From a virus, in the IMG/VR virus record IMGVR_UViG_3300029258_002761, positions 1-36,975 of that record: a stretch of DNA of 36,975 nt. One strand, written 5' to 3'. Under the pieces are notes generated by a model, which saw only the letters and a list, made by a program, of their open reading frames with translations, was not told the origin of the DNA and did not search any database. Position 1 is the stretch's first letter; every line of letters starts with the position of its first letter. The position numbers and the translations under genes were made by a program. Positions 21,546-30,795 of this stretch are shown piece after piece.

Positions 21546-22091
21546 ATGTCCGCTTATAAAGGTTTTGTGGGGCCTCACAAAAGATGGGATTTAATAGCAG
21601 GTCATGTATTTACAGTTCTTTATGAAAGAGGATTAAGAGAGCATCATAAGGTTTTGGATATTGGGTGCGGTTCTTTAAGGGTTGGCAGGCTTTTGATCCC
21701 TTACCTGGCGAAGGGTAATTATTATGGGTTTGATCCTAACGAAAAGATATTACAACAAGGCCTTATTAACGAAGTGGGGTCTTTATTGGTACTTAAAAAA
21801 GTTAATTATTATGGAAATGCTGACAAAATTCCGGTAGATTGGATGGATAAAAAATTTAATTATATATTTGCCCATTCTATATTTACTCATGCCCCGGTTT
21901 GGATGATTAGAAAATACCTAATTGAATCTTATAGCATGTTAAATAAAGGCGGATATTTTATATCTAGTTTTATGAAAGGTATAGATACTTATATTGGAGA
22001 AGATTGGGTATATCCGGGGTGCTGTAAATATCCTAGAATTTTTTTAGAAAATATAGAGCAAGAAGACTTGAAGCAAGGGTTTACCCTTTAA
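21546..22091 (+). CDS. SAM-dependent methyltransferase, apparently frameshifted
   Basis: Residues 1-160 or so are a Rossmann-type class I methyltransferase: motif I is VLDIGCGSLRVGR (about 36-48), then FDPNEKIL (about 62-69) and a FISSFMKG strand (about 137-144). The frame stops at 22089-22091, but another frame continues from about 22065 with LEARVYPLKAENWELILGR and ends at 22199-22201, the natural ending for this family. One missing base near 22063-22066 would explain it. It may be inactive or the base may be a sequencing slip. AGGAG precedes the ATG. A role in modifying sugar or a fibre is likely from the neighbours. Confidence 0.78.
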   Translation: MSAYKGFVGPHKRWDLIAGHVFTVLYERGLREHHKVLDIGCGSLRVGRLLIPYLAKGNYYGFDPNEKILQQGLINEVGSLLVLKKVNYYGNADKIPVDWMDKKFNYIFAHSIFTHAPVWMIRKYLIESYSMLNKGGYFISSFMKGIDTYIGEDWVYPGCCKYPRIFLENIEQEDLKQGFTL

Positions 22092-22176
22092 AAGCTGAAA
22101 ATTGGGAATTAATTCTTGGGAGAATTCATGTCCAAGGGGAATATGCTTTAAATCAAGGCATTCCGGTAAGTGATAC

Positions 22177-22665
22177 TTGGAAGTTTGGAGAAATATTCTA
22201 AATCAAATCATGGAGGCAAGCCCCTTTGAATGGGTAATGATACATGATCATGATATTTTCTTCTGTCATCCGGAATGGTATCGAATAGTTTGTCAGAATA
22301 TAAAAGATGCAAAAAATGCAGGACTGCTTACCTGTGTAACAAATAGGATTGGATGTTCAGAACAAAAGGTAAAACCGAACCGATATGAGCCTGATAATAA
22401 TAACCTTGACCTGCACAGGGCTTTTGCAATTAAAGTTCAATACAGGGGCATTTCAGAAGCCAAAAAGCCTATTTCAGGGCTTGTCATGGTTACAAGTAAA
22501 ACGGCATGGAAAAAAGCGGGCGGGTTTAGGGAAAAAGGCATTATAGGAGTAGATAATGATTATCACAGGAGAATAGTTGAAGCGGGCTATAAAGTGTATA
22601 TTATGAATAACCTGTACATGTTTCATTGGTACAGACAACCCATAATAGGATATAAGGAGAAATAA
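22177..22665 (+). CDS. GT-A glycosyltransferase, N-terminally short
   Basis: The protein has DHD at the metal-binding place of GT-A enzymes (WVMIHDHDIFF), then VTNRIGCSEQ, HRAFAIKVQ, and a C-terminal GGFREKGIIGVDNDYHRR, with YMFHWYRQ, as in family 2-like transferases found in phages and O-antigen loci. The first 20-25 residues of the fold, holding the nucleotide-binding strand, are missing; the frame opens only at 22174. The start is either TTG at 22177 (162 residues) or ATG at 22210 (151), neither with a good ribosome site, which suggests a damaged gene. It transfers a sugar if active. Confidence 0.75.
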   Translation: MEVWRNILNQIMEASPFEWVMIHDHDIFFCHPEWYRIVCQNIKDAKNAGLLTCVTNRIGCSEQKVKPNRYEPDNNNLDLHRAFAIKVQYRGISEAKKPISGLVMVTSKTAWKKAGGFREKGIIGVDNDYHRRIVEAGYKVYIMNNLYMFHWYRQPIIGYKEK

Positions 22666-22666
22666 A

Positions 22667-22879
22667 GTGGAAGAAATTAAAATTCCAGAAGATTTACAGG
22701 AAAAGATAATTGAAGCCATTAAAAACGGTAATTACTTTATAACCATATCCACAAAAAAGGATAAAATTTTAAACCATTACTATAAAAGAGAGAATTTTTC
22801 GTCAGATGATGCGCTTCCTTCACTTGGTGCAATTCAAAATGATTTTATTAAACAGGAAAAAGTAGGAGGTTGGCAGTAA
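22667..22879 (+). CDS. Small hypothetical protein in the sugar cassette
   Basis: A 70-residue soluble protein starting GTG, with GGAGAAATAAA before it. It has a mixed charged helix (EEIKIPEDLQEKIIEAIKNG) and a beta part (NYFITISTKKD). Its stop overlaps the next ATG as TAATG. No family recognised; it may be an accessory of the two transferases beside it. Confidence 0.6.
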   Translation: MEEIKIPEDLQEKIIEAIKNGNYFITISTKKDKILNHYYKRENFSSDDALPSLGAIQNDFIKQEKVGGWQ

Positions 22880-24744
22880 TGAGCAAGATTTTATTAAAAA
22901 ATGCCAACCGGCTGGGCGATATTTTAATGATGACATGTGCTGTAAGGGATTTTAAAACATCTTATCCAGAATACGAAATTAAAGTAGATACTCCTTTTAA
23001 AGGTATATGGCAGAATAATCCGTATTTATCTGATTTTAGTATACCCGACGAAGTGGTTAATATCGGCCCAGGCACAGCAGTTCAGAAATCCAATTCTAAT
23101 GGACTTCATTTCTGTAATGGGTACAGGTTAAGCATAGAGAAAAACATAGGCTTAGAGATAAAACAAGGGCCAATTAAGCCTGATTTACATATGAACAAGG
23201 GCGAGTTAAAGCAGGGACCAATAATAAAAGGAAAGTATTGGCTTATAACGGCTGGTAGCAACGGAGATTTTCAAGCTAAAATATGGCCTTTTGAAAGATG
23301 GCAGGAAGTTGTAGATAGAAATCAGGACATAAATTTTGTACAAATCGGGCATTCTTTGCATCCACATGAAGTTCTCGACGGAAAGAATGTCATTAATATG
23401 ATCGGAAAAACAGACGATGAAGGCCAGGGATTAAGAGATTTAATGAACCTTTTTTATTATTGTGAAGGTTCTTTGGGTATTGTATCCATGCAAATGCATA
23501 TGGCTGCAGCATTTGATAAACCTTGTGTAGTTGTTGCTGGAGGGAGAGAGCCAGCTTCATTTGAGGCTTATAATATTCATAGATATCTTCATAATCAAGG
23601 CTCCTTAAAGTGTAGCGGGAAAAGTGCTTGTTGGGCCAAAGAGCTTGGCAAATGTGAAAAAGCAAACAATTTAATTGAAGGTACACCAAAATGCCTTTGG
23701 ATGATTACTGTTGATGATGTTTGTAAAGCTATAGATTCTTATTATGTTGGCGGAAGATTAACTAAGGGAGAAGATAAAAAGCCAATAGAGATAAAAAACC
23801 GGCCTATATTCAAAATGGTATGTAATGGGCAGGCATGGGGAGGTGGCGAGAGATCCCCGGCATGGATAATGAACCGAATGTATGAAAAGGGATATAAGGT
23901 TGAAATGGTTCCAAGGAACATAGTTTGTGACCAGTTTAGAGACAATATCCCAAACATTAAGATAACCAATAAATTAACAAGCCCTTGTGATATTTTAATG
24001 TTATATGCAAATGACATGATATGGGACTTTTTAAAGCCTGATTTTGACCCTTTTAATCATATACAGGCCAAAAAGAAAGTAATGTGCCTTAATTACCGGA
24101 ACGGTAAAGCTGGTCAGGGATGGTCTAAGGATTGGGACTTATATTTATTTCTTAATACAGATGCAGAGCAAGGGTTTTTAAAGAAACATCCTGGACACAA
24201 TACAAGAGTTTTACCTCCACCGGTAGATTTAAAGCCTTTTATGAATGGGTTTATTCCTAATTATAATGGCCCTTTTAAATTTGTGCGTCATTCTTCACAA
24301 GGGGATGTAAAATATCACGAGGACACTGAAAAAGTTATAAGAAGTGTTCTTAAAGACTACCCTGATAGTGAGTTTTATTTAATGCCAGCCCCATCTTTTT
24401 TACCTGAAATTAAAGGTGTATATCGATATCCAGAATATTCAATGGATGTTCCTAAATTTTTAAGCAAAGGGAATATATTTTGGTACATGTTACCCGATGG
24501 TTATGTGGATTCAGGGCCAAGAGTAATTATGGAGGCTATGGCAATGGGACTTCCTGTAATTGCCGATTTGAGAGGTGGAGCAAGAGATAGAATTGATTTT
24601 GGATTTGTTAGAGATTGGGAAAGATTAGGAGATTTTGCAACAGATTTTAATTTAACAAATATGGGACTAGAGAACAGAGAAAGAGCAAAAACTTTCGATC
24701 CTGAATTATGGATCGATGCAATAGAGGAAATTAATGGTAGATAG
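22879..24744 (+). CDS. Two-domain glycosyltransferase (GT9-like plus GT4-like)
   Basis: The 621-residue protein has an N-terminal half (about 1-285) like heptosyltransferase-type GT9 enzymes (LLKNANRLGDILMMTCAVRDFK; WPFERWQEVVDR; a middle SMQMHMAAAFDKPCVVVAGG) and a C-terminal half (about 305-621) like GT4 enzymes, ending EAMAMGLPVIADLRGG, the donor-binding motif. Such a fusion could add two sugars in turn to LPS core or O-antigen. I start at the ATG at 22879, with AGGAGG 9 bases upstream; a TTG at 22870 is the alternative. It is the largest gene of the cassette between two fibre genes. Confidence 0.82.
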   Translation: MSKILLKNANRLGDILMMTCAVRDFKTSYPEYEIKVDTPFKGIWQNNPYLSDFSIPDEVVNIGPGTAVQKSNSNGLHFCNGYRLSIEKNIGLEIKQGPIKPDLHMNKGELKQGPIIKGKYWLITAGSNGDFQAKIWPFERWQEVVDRNQDINFVQIGHSLHPHEVLDGKNVINMIGKTDDEGQGLRDLMNLFYYCEGSLGIVSMQMHMAAAFDKPCVVVAGGREPASFEAYNIHRYLHNQGSLKCSGKSACWAKELGKCEKANNLIEGTPKCLWMITVDDVCKAIDSYYVGGRLTKGEDKKPIEIKNRPIFKMVCNGQAWGGGERSPAWIMNRMYEKGYKVEMVPRNIVCDQFRDNIPNIKITNKLTSPCDILMLYANDMIWDFLKPDFDPFNHIQAKKKVMCLNYRNGKAGQGWSKDWDLYLFLNTDAEQGFLKKHPGHNTRVLPPPVDLKPFMNGFIPNYNGPFKFVRHSSQGDVKYHEDTEKVIRSVLKDYPDSEFYLMPAPSFLPEIKGVYRYPEYSMDVPKFLSKGNIFWYMLPDGYVDSGPRVIMEAMAMGLPVIADLRGGARDRIDFGFVRDWERLGDFATDFNLTNMGLENRERAKTFDPELWIDAIEEINGR

Positions 24745-27583
24745 TGCATTAAAAAACAGCCTTAGAGGTTTAATTCTTGATGCTACCGAGTTAAGAAATT
24801 TAACCGGCTGGGCTTCTTCTATGATAGAAGATTATCTAAGTATATTGGATGATCTGGTTCTTCTTGCAGATTCTATAGATGTTAATATAGATGAAATTGC
24901 CTATTTAACCGGAGAGATTGCAAAAGTAGAAGCTGCAAAAGATAAAAACAGAACGAAAATAAATAAAACAATAGATTTTTTAGAAAATGATAATGCATTA
25001 CTACATTCCGAAATATCAAATATAAATAAAAATAGAACTAAAATTACGACTCTTGAAGACCTTAAAGATAGGCTTATAACAAAAAATTCAGAATGGACAT
25101 CTATACTATCTGATGATGCGACAAATATAACTTTAACATTCTCTGATGGTACAGACGTTCTTGGGCTGCTTGGAACCACACCTATTTTTGAGTTCGGTTC
25201 AAGCAATACGTTTCTTGGTCAAGGTGCTGGATTACCTATAACTACTGGACAAGATAATGTCACTATCGGTTATCGCGCAAATTATAGTGGGGGAGTTGAC
25301 GTTGATTACAGTACAATAATTGGAAGTGAGGCTGGTTATAATATAGAAGGCGATGGTAACACGATAGTAGGATATAGAGCAGCTTTTGCTGCTACGACTA
25401 TGGATAGTTCTGTAATTTTGGGCCGTCAAGCCGGATTTTCTCTTACCACACAAGACAATAATGTAATAATTGGTTATAGATCTGGTTTTAGCACGGCCGT
25501 GGCAAACCAAGTATTAATAGGTTTTCAAGCTGGCTACTCTCTAACAACTGGCACATTCAATGTCGCTGTAGGTGCAGATGCGCTATATACGTGTTCTTCT
25601 GGAAATCAAAACACAGCATTTGGTAGAAACGCTTTACAAAATGCGAATAGTGATGGTAATACAGCAATTGGAGCGAATGCCCTTAGATTTCTCACTTCTG
25701 GTGCGGGTAATTTTGCTGTCGGGTATAATTCACAATATAATAATCTAACTGGCAATAATAATATGGCTTTTGGAAAAGAGACGCTAGAGGATTTATCGAC
25801 TGGCGATGGAAATGTCGCAATAGGTACGGCAGCTATGAAGGAGTGCGGCACTGATCCAGACAGTAATATTGCAATTGGTTATCAGGCTGGGTATAACTTA
25901 GAAAGCGACAATAATACATTAATCGGCTTTCAGTCTGGATATTCTTTAGCCGCAAATGGCGGCTGTGTCTTTCTTGGATATCAGGCAGGTTATAACGAAA
26001 CCGCTGCAAATAAATTGTATATCTCTAATTCGAACACAGCTACCCCATTAATTTACGGCGATTTCTCAACAGACTTATTTAGAATAAACGGCTATGAGGA
26101 AATAGCCATTCAGAATGTAGCAGATATCGGGCTAAAAATCACAGGCGCAACCGGACAAACAGGGCGATTTCTCCGTATTGAAGATGACAGCAACGCTTTA
26201 CTAGCAGAGATAACAGCAACTGGTCATTTTGACAATAAAGACGGAATAAGAACTGTTACACCTCAATATGGCGCAGGAATGGGAATTCAGCTATATGGGG
26301 AAGATGCGCCGGAACATACAAACCAAGCTGGTTGGTACGATCATACAGGTGGAGCTTTTGAAAGACTTTTTATCAAGACTTCTGGTGATGACTTCGCTCA
26401 AGCTGATGCAGATAATGGAAACTGGATAATTTTCATAAATGGTGCTTACCCAGGAGCATTTTGTGAGATTAAAGAATATATATCGACAACTCAAGTTATT
26501 GTTGATGGATTAGGCTGGGATACAGATATTAACTCAAGTGTTTCCCCAGGTAATTTTTTAATCGTTAAACATCCTGGCTTTGTAAGTGGTGACGGAAATA
26601 AACATGAATTTTCAGTAGGCGCAACAGGAGAGTTTGAAATTGCGTCTTATTCGTTTACTGAACCATACATGGCAGAAATTGAGCTTGAAGCGGCGGCAGA
26701 TAGTACAACTGCATTGTTATTAAAAATTAAGGCAGAAGGGTATAGTGGAACAATAGGTCAAGAAATTAATGTATTGACAGGGGCTTTGCAGCCCGCCGAT
26801 GTTGGGGCCGCTCAATTAATCCAGATCGATGATTCCCTTGCAGTTGCCGCAGATTCAACGACCCAAGTTGCAGGCTCTGTATATATAACAAATAATGCGA
26901 GTGACGCCACGAAAGATGCGATTGTTGTTCTTCCCGGATTTACAAGGGCGCTTGAAGTTCAAGGGGCAGAAGAAGAAGATCCAGATTATGGCTATGAAAC
27001 AACGTCCGGTGTCTCTACAGACAGAGTAAATTCAGGTGGAGGAGGGAATGACGCTTTTGTAAATAGTGCCGTTAATGTTCAGCTATTCGACAATAGCGGA
27101 GATGATATTTTAATAGGAAGCGATTCAACATTTGAAATTATACAAGCAGTTTTAACAATAGGATCCAGTAAAGATTTGAACTTTAATTTTTATTATTCTG
27201 TCACTGGTGGAGGATGGACACTTTTTACACCTCAGGCTGATAATACAAATGGGTTTCAAAATTCCGGTAGTATTGTATTTTCTGCTGCTGATCTTGTTGG
27301 CTGGTCTGCTGATGACGAGGATTTAGATGGAAATGCTATAACGAATGCTTATTATATTGCTTTAAGCAGAAACTACGCCCCAGCCGTTCCAACACTGCCA
27401 ACCGAAGAATATTTTAAAATATTTGCAAGTCAGGCGACAGGTATGGCCATAGATGGTCAAGGATATATTCAACCAAGAAGCTCGGCAGACGCAGACGCTC
27501 CTAATAGCTCTATTTATTATTCTGCCGATTCATCGGCTTTGGTTTACAAAGATGCTGGAGGAACCGTCAACGATTTGTACTAG
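24734..27583 (+). CDS. Long tail fibre with YadA-like repeats
   Basis: The 949-residue protein begins with the shared tail-attachment domain (1-102), a coiled coil (about 100-125), then about 15 repeats (about 155-421) of the type NxxIGYxAG / GNTAIG, like the YadA head and bacterial trimeric adhesins, and beta-rich stretches to the end (about 430-949, with TGQEINVLTG and a closing SALVYKDAGGTVND). The design suggests a trimeric fibre that recognises the host. AGAGGAAAT precedes the ATG, and it overlaps the end of the sugar transferase. Confidence 0.85.
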   Translation: MVDSALKNSLRGLILDATELRNLTGWASSMIEDYLSILDDLVLLADSIDVNIDEIAYLTGEIAKVEAAKDKNRTKINKTIDFLENDNALLHSEISNINKNRTKITTLEDLKDRLITKNSEWTSILSDDATNITLTFSDGTDVLGLLGTTPIFEFGSSNTFLGQGAGLPITTGQDNVTIGYRANYSGGVDVDYSTIIGSEAGYNIEGDGNTIVGYRAAFAATTMDSSVILGRQAGFSLTTQDNNVIIGYRSGFSTAVANQVLIGFQAGYSLTTGTFNVAVGADALYTCSSGNQNTAFGRNALQNANSDGNTAIGANALRFLTSGAGNFAVGYNSQYNNLTGNNNMAFGKETLEDLSTGDGNVAIGTAAMKECGTDPDSNIAIGYQAGYNLESDNNTLIGFQSGYSLAANGGCVFLGYQAGYNETAANKLYISNSNTATPLIYGDFSTDLFRINGYEEIAIQNVADIGLKITGATGQTGRFLRIEDDSNALLAEITATGHFDNKDGIRTVTPQYGAGMGIQLYGEDAPEHTNQAGWYDHTGGAFERLFIKTSGDDFAQADADNGNWIIFINGAYPGAFCEIKEYISTTQVIVDGLGWDTDINSSVSPGNFLIVKHPGFVSGDGNKHEFSVGATGEFEIASYSFTEPYMAEIELEAAADSTTALLLKIKAEGYSGTIGQEINVLTGALQPADVGAAQLIQIDDSLAVAADSTTQVAGSVYITNNASDATKDAIVVLPGFTRALEVQGAEEEDPDYGYETTSGVSTDRVNSGGGGNDAFVNSAVNVQLFDNSGDDILIGSDSTFEIIQAVLTIGSSKDLNFNFYYSVTGGGWTLFTPQADNTNGFQNSGSIVFSAADLVGWSADDEDLDGNAITNAYYIALSRNYAPAVPTLPTEEYFKIFASQATGMAIDGQGYIQPRSSADADAPNSSIYYSADSSALVYKDAGGTVNDLY

Positions 27584-27592
27584 GAGAATAAA

Positions 27593-27871
27593 ATGTCAGA
27601 TATACACATAATAAAAGATAACGAAGCTTACAAAGTATATAATTATTCAAAGGAATTTACACAAGAGCAAGTAGAAGAAAAGCTGGCACAACATAAATTT
27701 GAATTGAATGTAATAAACTGGCTAGAAAATAATGCGCCACAACCGGGGAGAATACTTGAATATCTTGAAGTGTTTCAAGGACTTACAAGTATACAGGGAA
27801 TATTAGAAAAAAAAGAAAGGCTTCAAAATCAAATAGATAAAATAACTTTAATATTAAATGAAGGAGAATAA
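27593..27871 (+). CDS. Small coiled-coil protein after the fibre
   Basis: A 92-residue mostly helical, charged protein with a strong AGGAG site. Its C-terminal part (about 60-92) is a heptad-like coiled coil. It is followed at once by a second coiled-coil protein, so the two could pair. Their place after a long fibre suggests a fibre chaperone or virion part; unproven. Confidence 0.6.
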   Translation: MSDIHIIKDNEAYKVYNYSKEFTQEQVEEKLAQHKFELNVINWLENNAPQPGRILEYLEVFQGLTSIQGILEKKERLQNQIDKITLILNEGE

Positions 27872-27872
27872 T

Positions 27873-28052
27873 GTGGACCTAGACAAAGAAAAAAAAGAAA
27901 TAGAAGAAAAAATAGAAAAAATCAATAAGCAAGTATTTAATTTAAGAGAGCAGGCCTCTAAATTAGAAATAATTAGTATTAAATTGGTTGGTCAATTAGA
28001 GTTTATTGATATAATAAGAAAAAAGGAAATAGAAAATGTCGATAAAACCTAA
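27873..28052 (+). CDS. Small coiled-coil protein, GTG start
   Basis: A charged coiled coil of 59 residues if read from the GTG at 27873, which has AAGGAGAATAAT before it; an in-frame ATG at 27858 is the other choice. The sequence KKEIEEKIEKINKQVFNLREQASKLE is strongly heptad-like. It is nearly abutted to the previous stop and ends inside the next gene's start region. Confidence 0.6.
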   Translation: MDLDKEKKEIEEKIEKINKQVFNLREQASKLEIISIKLVGQLEFIDIIRKKEIENVDKT

Positions 28053-28383
28053 CGTTGGGCTTGGTGTTATTGCCGTTGCTGTTACCGATACTGTATTAAT
28101 TCAGGGCACAGCGGGAACTATAGATAGGGTATCCATTGGGGCGTTAAACCTTCATAATGATGGTTCTGCAGGTGCTACAATTACTGTTGAATTATATGTA
28201 AGTCCAGATCTTACATCTGCTTCTGGAGAAAGAGTCGCTTATTATGAGGTTGGAGATAACGACAGTAAAGATGTAAATGAATTAATAGGCGAAGGCCTTG
28301 AAAACTTAAATATTATCGCAGTTGCAGATCAAGCCGGATGTAATGCACATCCAACGGTAACACAATATGATGGAGGATCTTGA
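28036..28383 (+). CDS. Small virion-like beta protein
   Basis: A 115-residue protein with short strands (VGLGVIAVAVTDTVLIQG, GALNLHNDGSAGATITVELYVSP) that reads like a beta-sandwich decoration or fibre-accessory protein seen in structural regions of many phages. No assigned function. AAAGGAAAT precedes the ATG. Confidence 0.6.
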   Translation: MSIKPNVGLGVIAVAVTDTVLIQGTAGTIDRVSIGALNLHNDGSAGATITVELYVSPDLTSASGERVAYYEVGDNDSKDVNELIGEGLENLNIIAVADQAGCNAHPTVTQYDGGS

Positions 28384-28817
28384 TGATCAGGTTGGCAATT
28401 TTAGACGATCTGCCTGAATTACAAAGGATGGGAAGACGTTTTTTTGAAGTATCCGGCTATTCTGAATTAAGTGAATATAACGAAGATGACATGAAAGAAG
28501 TGTTTGTCAAATTAATAGATAATGAGTTTTTATATACCGATGGCAAAAATGGAATGATAGGCTTTTCGATGTTTCCTGTATTTTTTTGTCAGGATACTAT
28601 AGCCGCGCAGGAGCTTTTCTGGTGGGTAGATGAAGAAAAAAGAGGCTCGATTTTAGGCATAAAATTACTTAAAATAGCAGAAAATAAAGCTAAAAGTCTT
28701 GGGGCAAATGTATTTTTAATGTTAAGCATAGATTCTTTAAATGGAGAAGAAATTAATAATATATACAAAAAAATGGGATACAAAAAACAAGAAAATACAT
28801 ATATAAGGAGGCTATAA
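28383..28817 (+). CDS. GNAT-family acetyltransferase
   Basis: A 144-residue protein with the GNAT fold: AILDDLPELQRMGRRFFEVSG at the start, ELFWWVDEEKRGSILGIKLLKIAENKAKSLGA (the acetyl-CoA-binding motif A region), and a final YKKMGYKKQEN. It would move an acetyl group to an amine. Such enzymes are common in phage structural regions. I use the ATG at 28383, with GGAGGAT 5 bases before, over the TTG at 28380. Confidence 0.88.
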   Translation: MIRLAILDDLPELQRMGRRFFEVSGYSELSEYNEDDMKEVFVKLIDNEFLYTDGKNGMIGFSMFPVFFCQDTIAAQELFWWVDEEKRGSILGIKLLKIAENKAKSLGANVFLMLSIDSLNGEEINNIYKKMGYKKQENTYIRRL

Positions 28818-28818
28818 A

Positions 28819-29514
28819 ATGGGCCTTGGAACTGCTTTAAGTGCTTTAGGTGGAATAGGAGCTTCTATATTTGGGGCTTCGAGAGCAAAAGAAAAAACCG
28901 GCCAAGCTACAAGTGAGCAGGTGTCTGCTCAAAGAGAAGCTTTGGCATATTTAAAAGAACGTGAAGCCATACCACAGGCGTTAAGAGAGCAGGCATTATT
29001 ACAGCTTGGGTCTGTTTATGGTCTTCCGGGCTTACAAACCATACCTGGTGGAGAAGGGCAAGATCCTTCTGGCAGAACTCCTATCGGTGGGTTTATGGAC
29101 AGGGTTGGTGAAGGTATGGTCAGAACAGGGCAGGGGACTAGATATCCACAGCCTTTATCTAGAGGTGAATTTATTTCAGGCTTAAGAGACGATCCTTTTT
29201 ATGAACAAATGCTTGAAGAAGGTGAAGAGGCTGTACTTCGTGGGGCATCTGTTACCGGTGGATTAAGGTCTGGGGGTGCAAGCAGAGCCTTGGCAAGAAG
29301 TTCTCAAGATGTATTAAGGGGCATATATCAAGAAAGAATGGCAGGTCTTTCAGGGCTGGCTAATTTGCCTTCTATGGCTCCTCAAATAGCGGGTTCTATA
29401 GAAGATATTGGCAGAACAAGGGCTGCAGGTACTTTAGCCAAGGGTCAGATTGAACAGGATATTATTGGCGATATTGCCGGAATTGGCATTGGTGCAGTAA
29501 GATCGTTTATATAA
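28819..29514 (+). CDS. Ejection / DNA-transfer protein, gp7-like
   Basis: A 231-residue protein opening GLGTALSALGGIGASIFGASRAKEK, then LREQALLQLGSVYGLPGLQ and GASVTGGLRSGGASRALARSSQDVLRGIYQ, and AGLSGLANLPSMAPQIAGSI. This pattern belongs to internal virion (DNA-transfer) proteins of P22-type phages that are ejected into the cell. AAGGAGG is 8 bases before the ATG. It is first of three ejection genes. Confidence 0.82.
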   Translation: MGLGTALSALGGIGASIFGASRAKEKTGQATSEQVSAQREALAYLKEREAIPQALREQALLQLGSVYGLPGLQTIPGGEGQDPSGRTPIGGFMDRVGEGMVRTGQGTRYPQPLSRGEFISGLRDDPFYEQMLEEGEEAVLRGASVTGGLRSGGASRALARSSQDVLRGIYQERMAGLSGLANLPSMAPQIAGSIEDIGRTRAAGTLAKGQIEQDIIGDIAGIGIGAVRSFI

Positions 29515-29526
29515 GGAGGGCTTATC

Positions 29527-30792
29527 ATGCCTGAAAGCTTTTATATTAAACCAGCTCAAATATCTGCTTTGCCTGGATTTGAAGGCCTTATAGGAGATGT
29601 TCGAAGCCGCAGAGAATTTGAAAGACAAAAAGCAGAAAAAGCTAAACAACAGGATGTGTTAAAAAAGGCGGCTTCTTTATTTCAAACCGGAACCCCGGAC
29701 GAAATATCGGCATTTGCTATAGAAAACCCGTTTATTCTGGAAACACTTGATAAAGCAGTAGGGTTTAAAAGTGATGTTACAAAACAAAATGCCATAGATA
29801 CTGCCAGAGATATATTAATTAACAAAAAAGATCCTTCCCAGGCGTTAATTGAAAGGGCAGAAACGGTAATTCAAGAAGGTGGGGATGCTTCTGGTTCTAT
29901 AAATTTAGCCGAGCAAGCACAGCAAGATCCCAGTTCTGCAATAAGGGAGGCTGAAATAACACTGGCATTGTATGATCCTGATTCTTATGAAGCATATAAA
30001 CAGGCAACTACCACAGGAGAAGTAGATACTGAATTAAAAATAGGCGCACAAGAAATTCTTGAAGACGGCTCTATAATTCAATCTACTCCTCAAGGGCCAG
30101 TAGTTTATAACCCTGAAGGTAAGAAAGTTATAGGTAAAGAGGCTGCAGATACCATAAAAGCGGCAAGAGCTGAAAAAGTAAGTAATGCCAGAAAGATGTC
30201 TGGTGAAAAGAAAAGGGCATCTTTAGAAGCCGAAGAAGATTTAAAAGCTAAAGTAGAATCTGGTGTAATAAGCGCAAAAGAAGCCGCTAAAATATCAGTT
30301 AATGCTTTTGATCGTCTTGAAAAAATAAATACAGGCATAAGAAATATTGACGAAGCTATACGTCTTATTGATGAAGGAGCGCAAACTGGCGTAATAAAAT
30401 CAATGCTTCCAAGTATCCGGCAAGCGTCCATAAAGCTTGATAATTTACAGGGCCGGTTGGGATTGGATGTTATCGGTAACACTACGTTTGGCGCATTATC
30501 TGGGCCTGAATTAAAGTTCGCCCTGGATACTGCCCTTCCTCAAAAATTAAAGGGTGAAGAACTTAAAGGCTGGCTGCAGGAAAAGAAAGCCGCTCAAGAA
30601 AAGTTATCTGATTATATCGAGGCCGCAGCTATATTCCTCGGAACTCCAGGGAATACGGTTAAAGATTGGGTAGAACAACAGAGAGACAAAAGAACTGCAG
30701 CTAAACAGGAACTGGAAGGGAAGCCTCCTGGAAGATATAAATTAAATGATAGAACTATAGTTAATTGGGATGGCCAAAAAATGTGGGAGTAA
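29527..30792 (+). CDS. Ejection protein, gp20-like
   Basis: A 421-residue mostly helical protein, rich in Ala, Lys and Glu, with an N-terminal FEGLIGDVRSRREFERQKAEKAKQ stretch and a C-terminal helical part (about 215-400). It follows the gp7-like gene by 12 bases with AAGGAGGGC before the ATG. Position and make-up point to the second ejection protein (P22 gp20 place); sequence identity to P22 is not clear to me. Confidence 0.72.
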   Translation: MPESFYIKPAQISALPGFEGLIGDVRSRREFERQKAEKAKQQDVLKKAASLFQTGTPDEISAFAIENPFILETLDKAVGFKSDVTKQNAIDTARDILINKKDPSQALIERAETVIQEGGDASGSINLAEQAQQDPSSAIREAEITLALYDPDSYEAYKQATTTGEVDTELKIGAQEILEDGSIIQSTPQGPVVYNPEGKKVIGKEAADTIKAARAEKVSNARKMSGEKKRASLEAEEDLKAKVESGVISAKEAAKISVNAFDRLEKINTGIRNIDEAIRLIDEGAQTGVIKSMLPSIRQASIKLDNLQGRLGLDVIGNTTFGALSGPELKFALDTALPQKLKGEELKGWLQEKKAAQEKLSDYIEAAAIFLGTPGNTVKDWVEQQRDKRTAAKQELEGKPPGRYKLNDRTIVNWDGQKMWE

Positions 30793-30795
30793 ATC

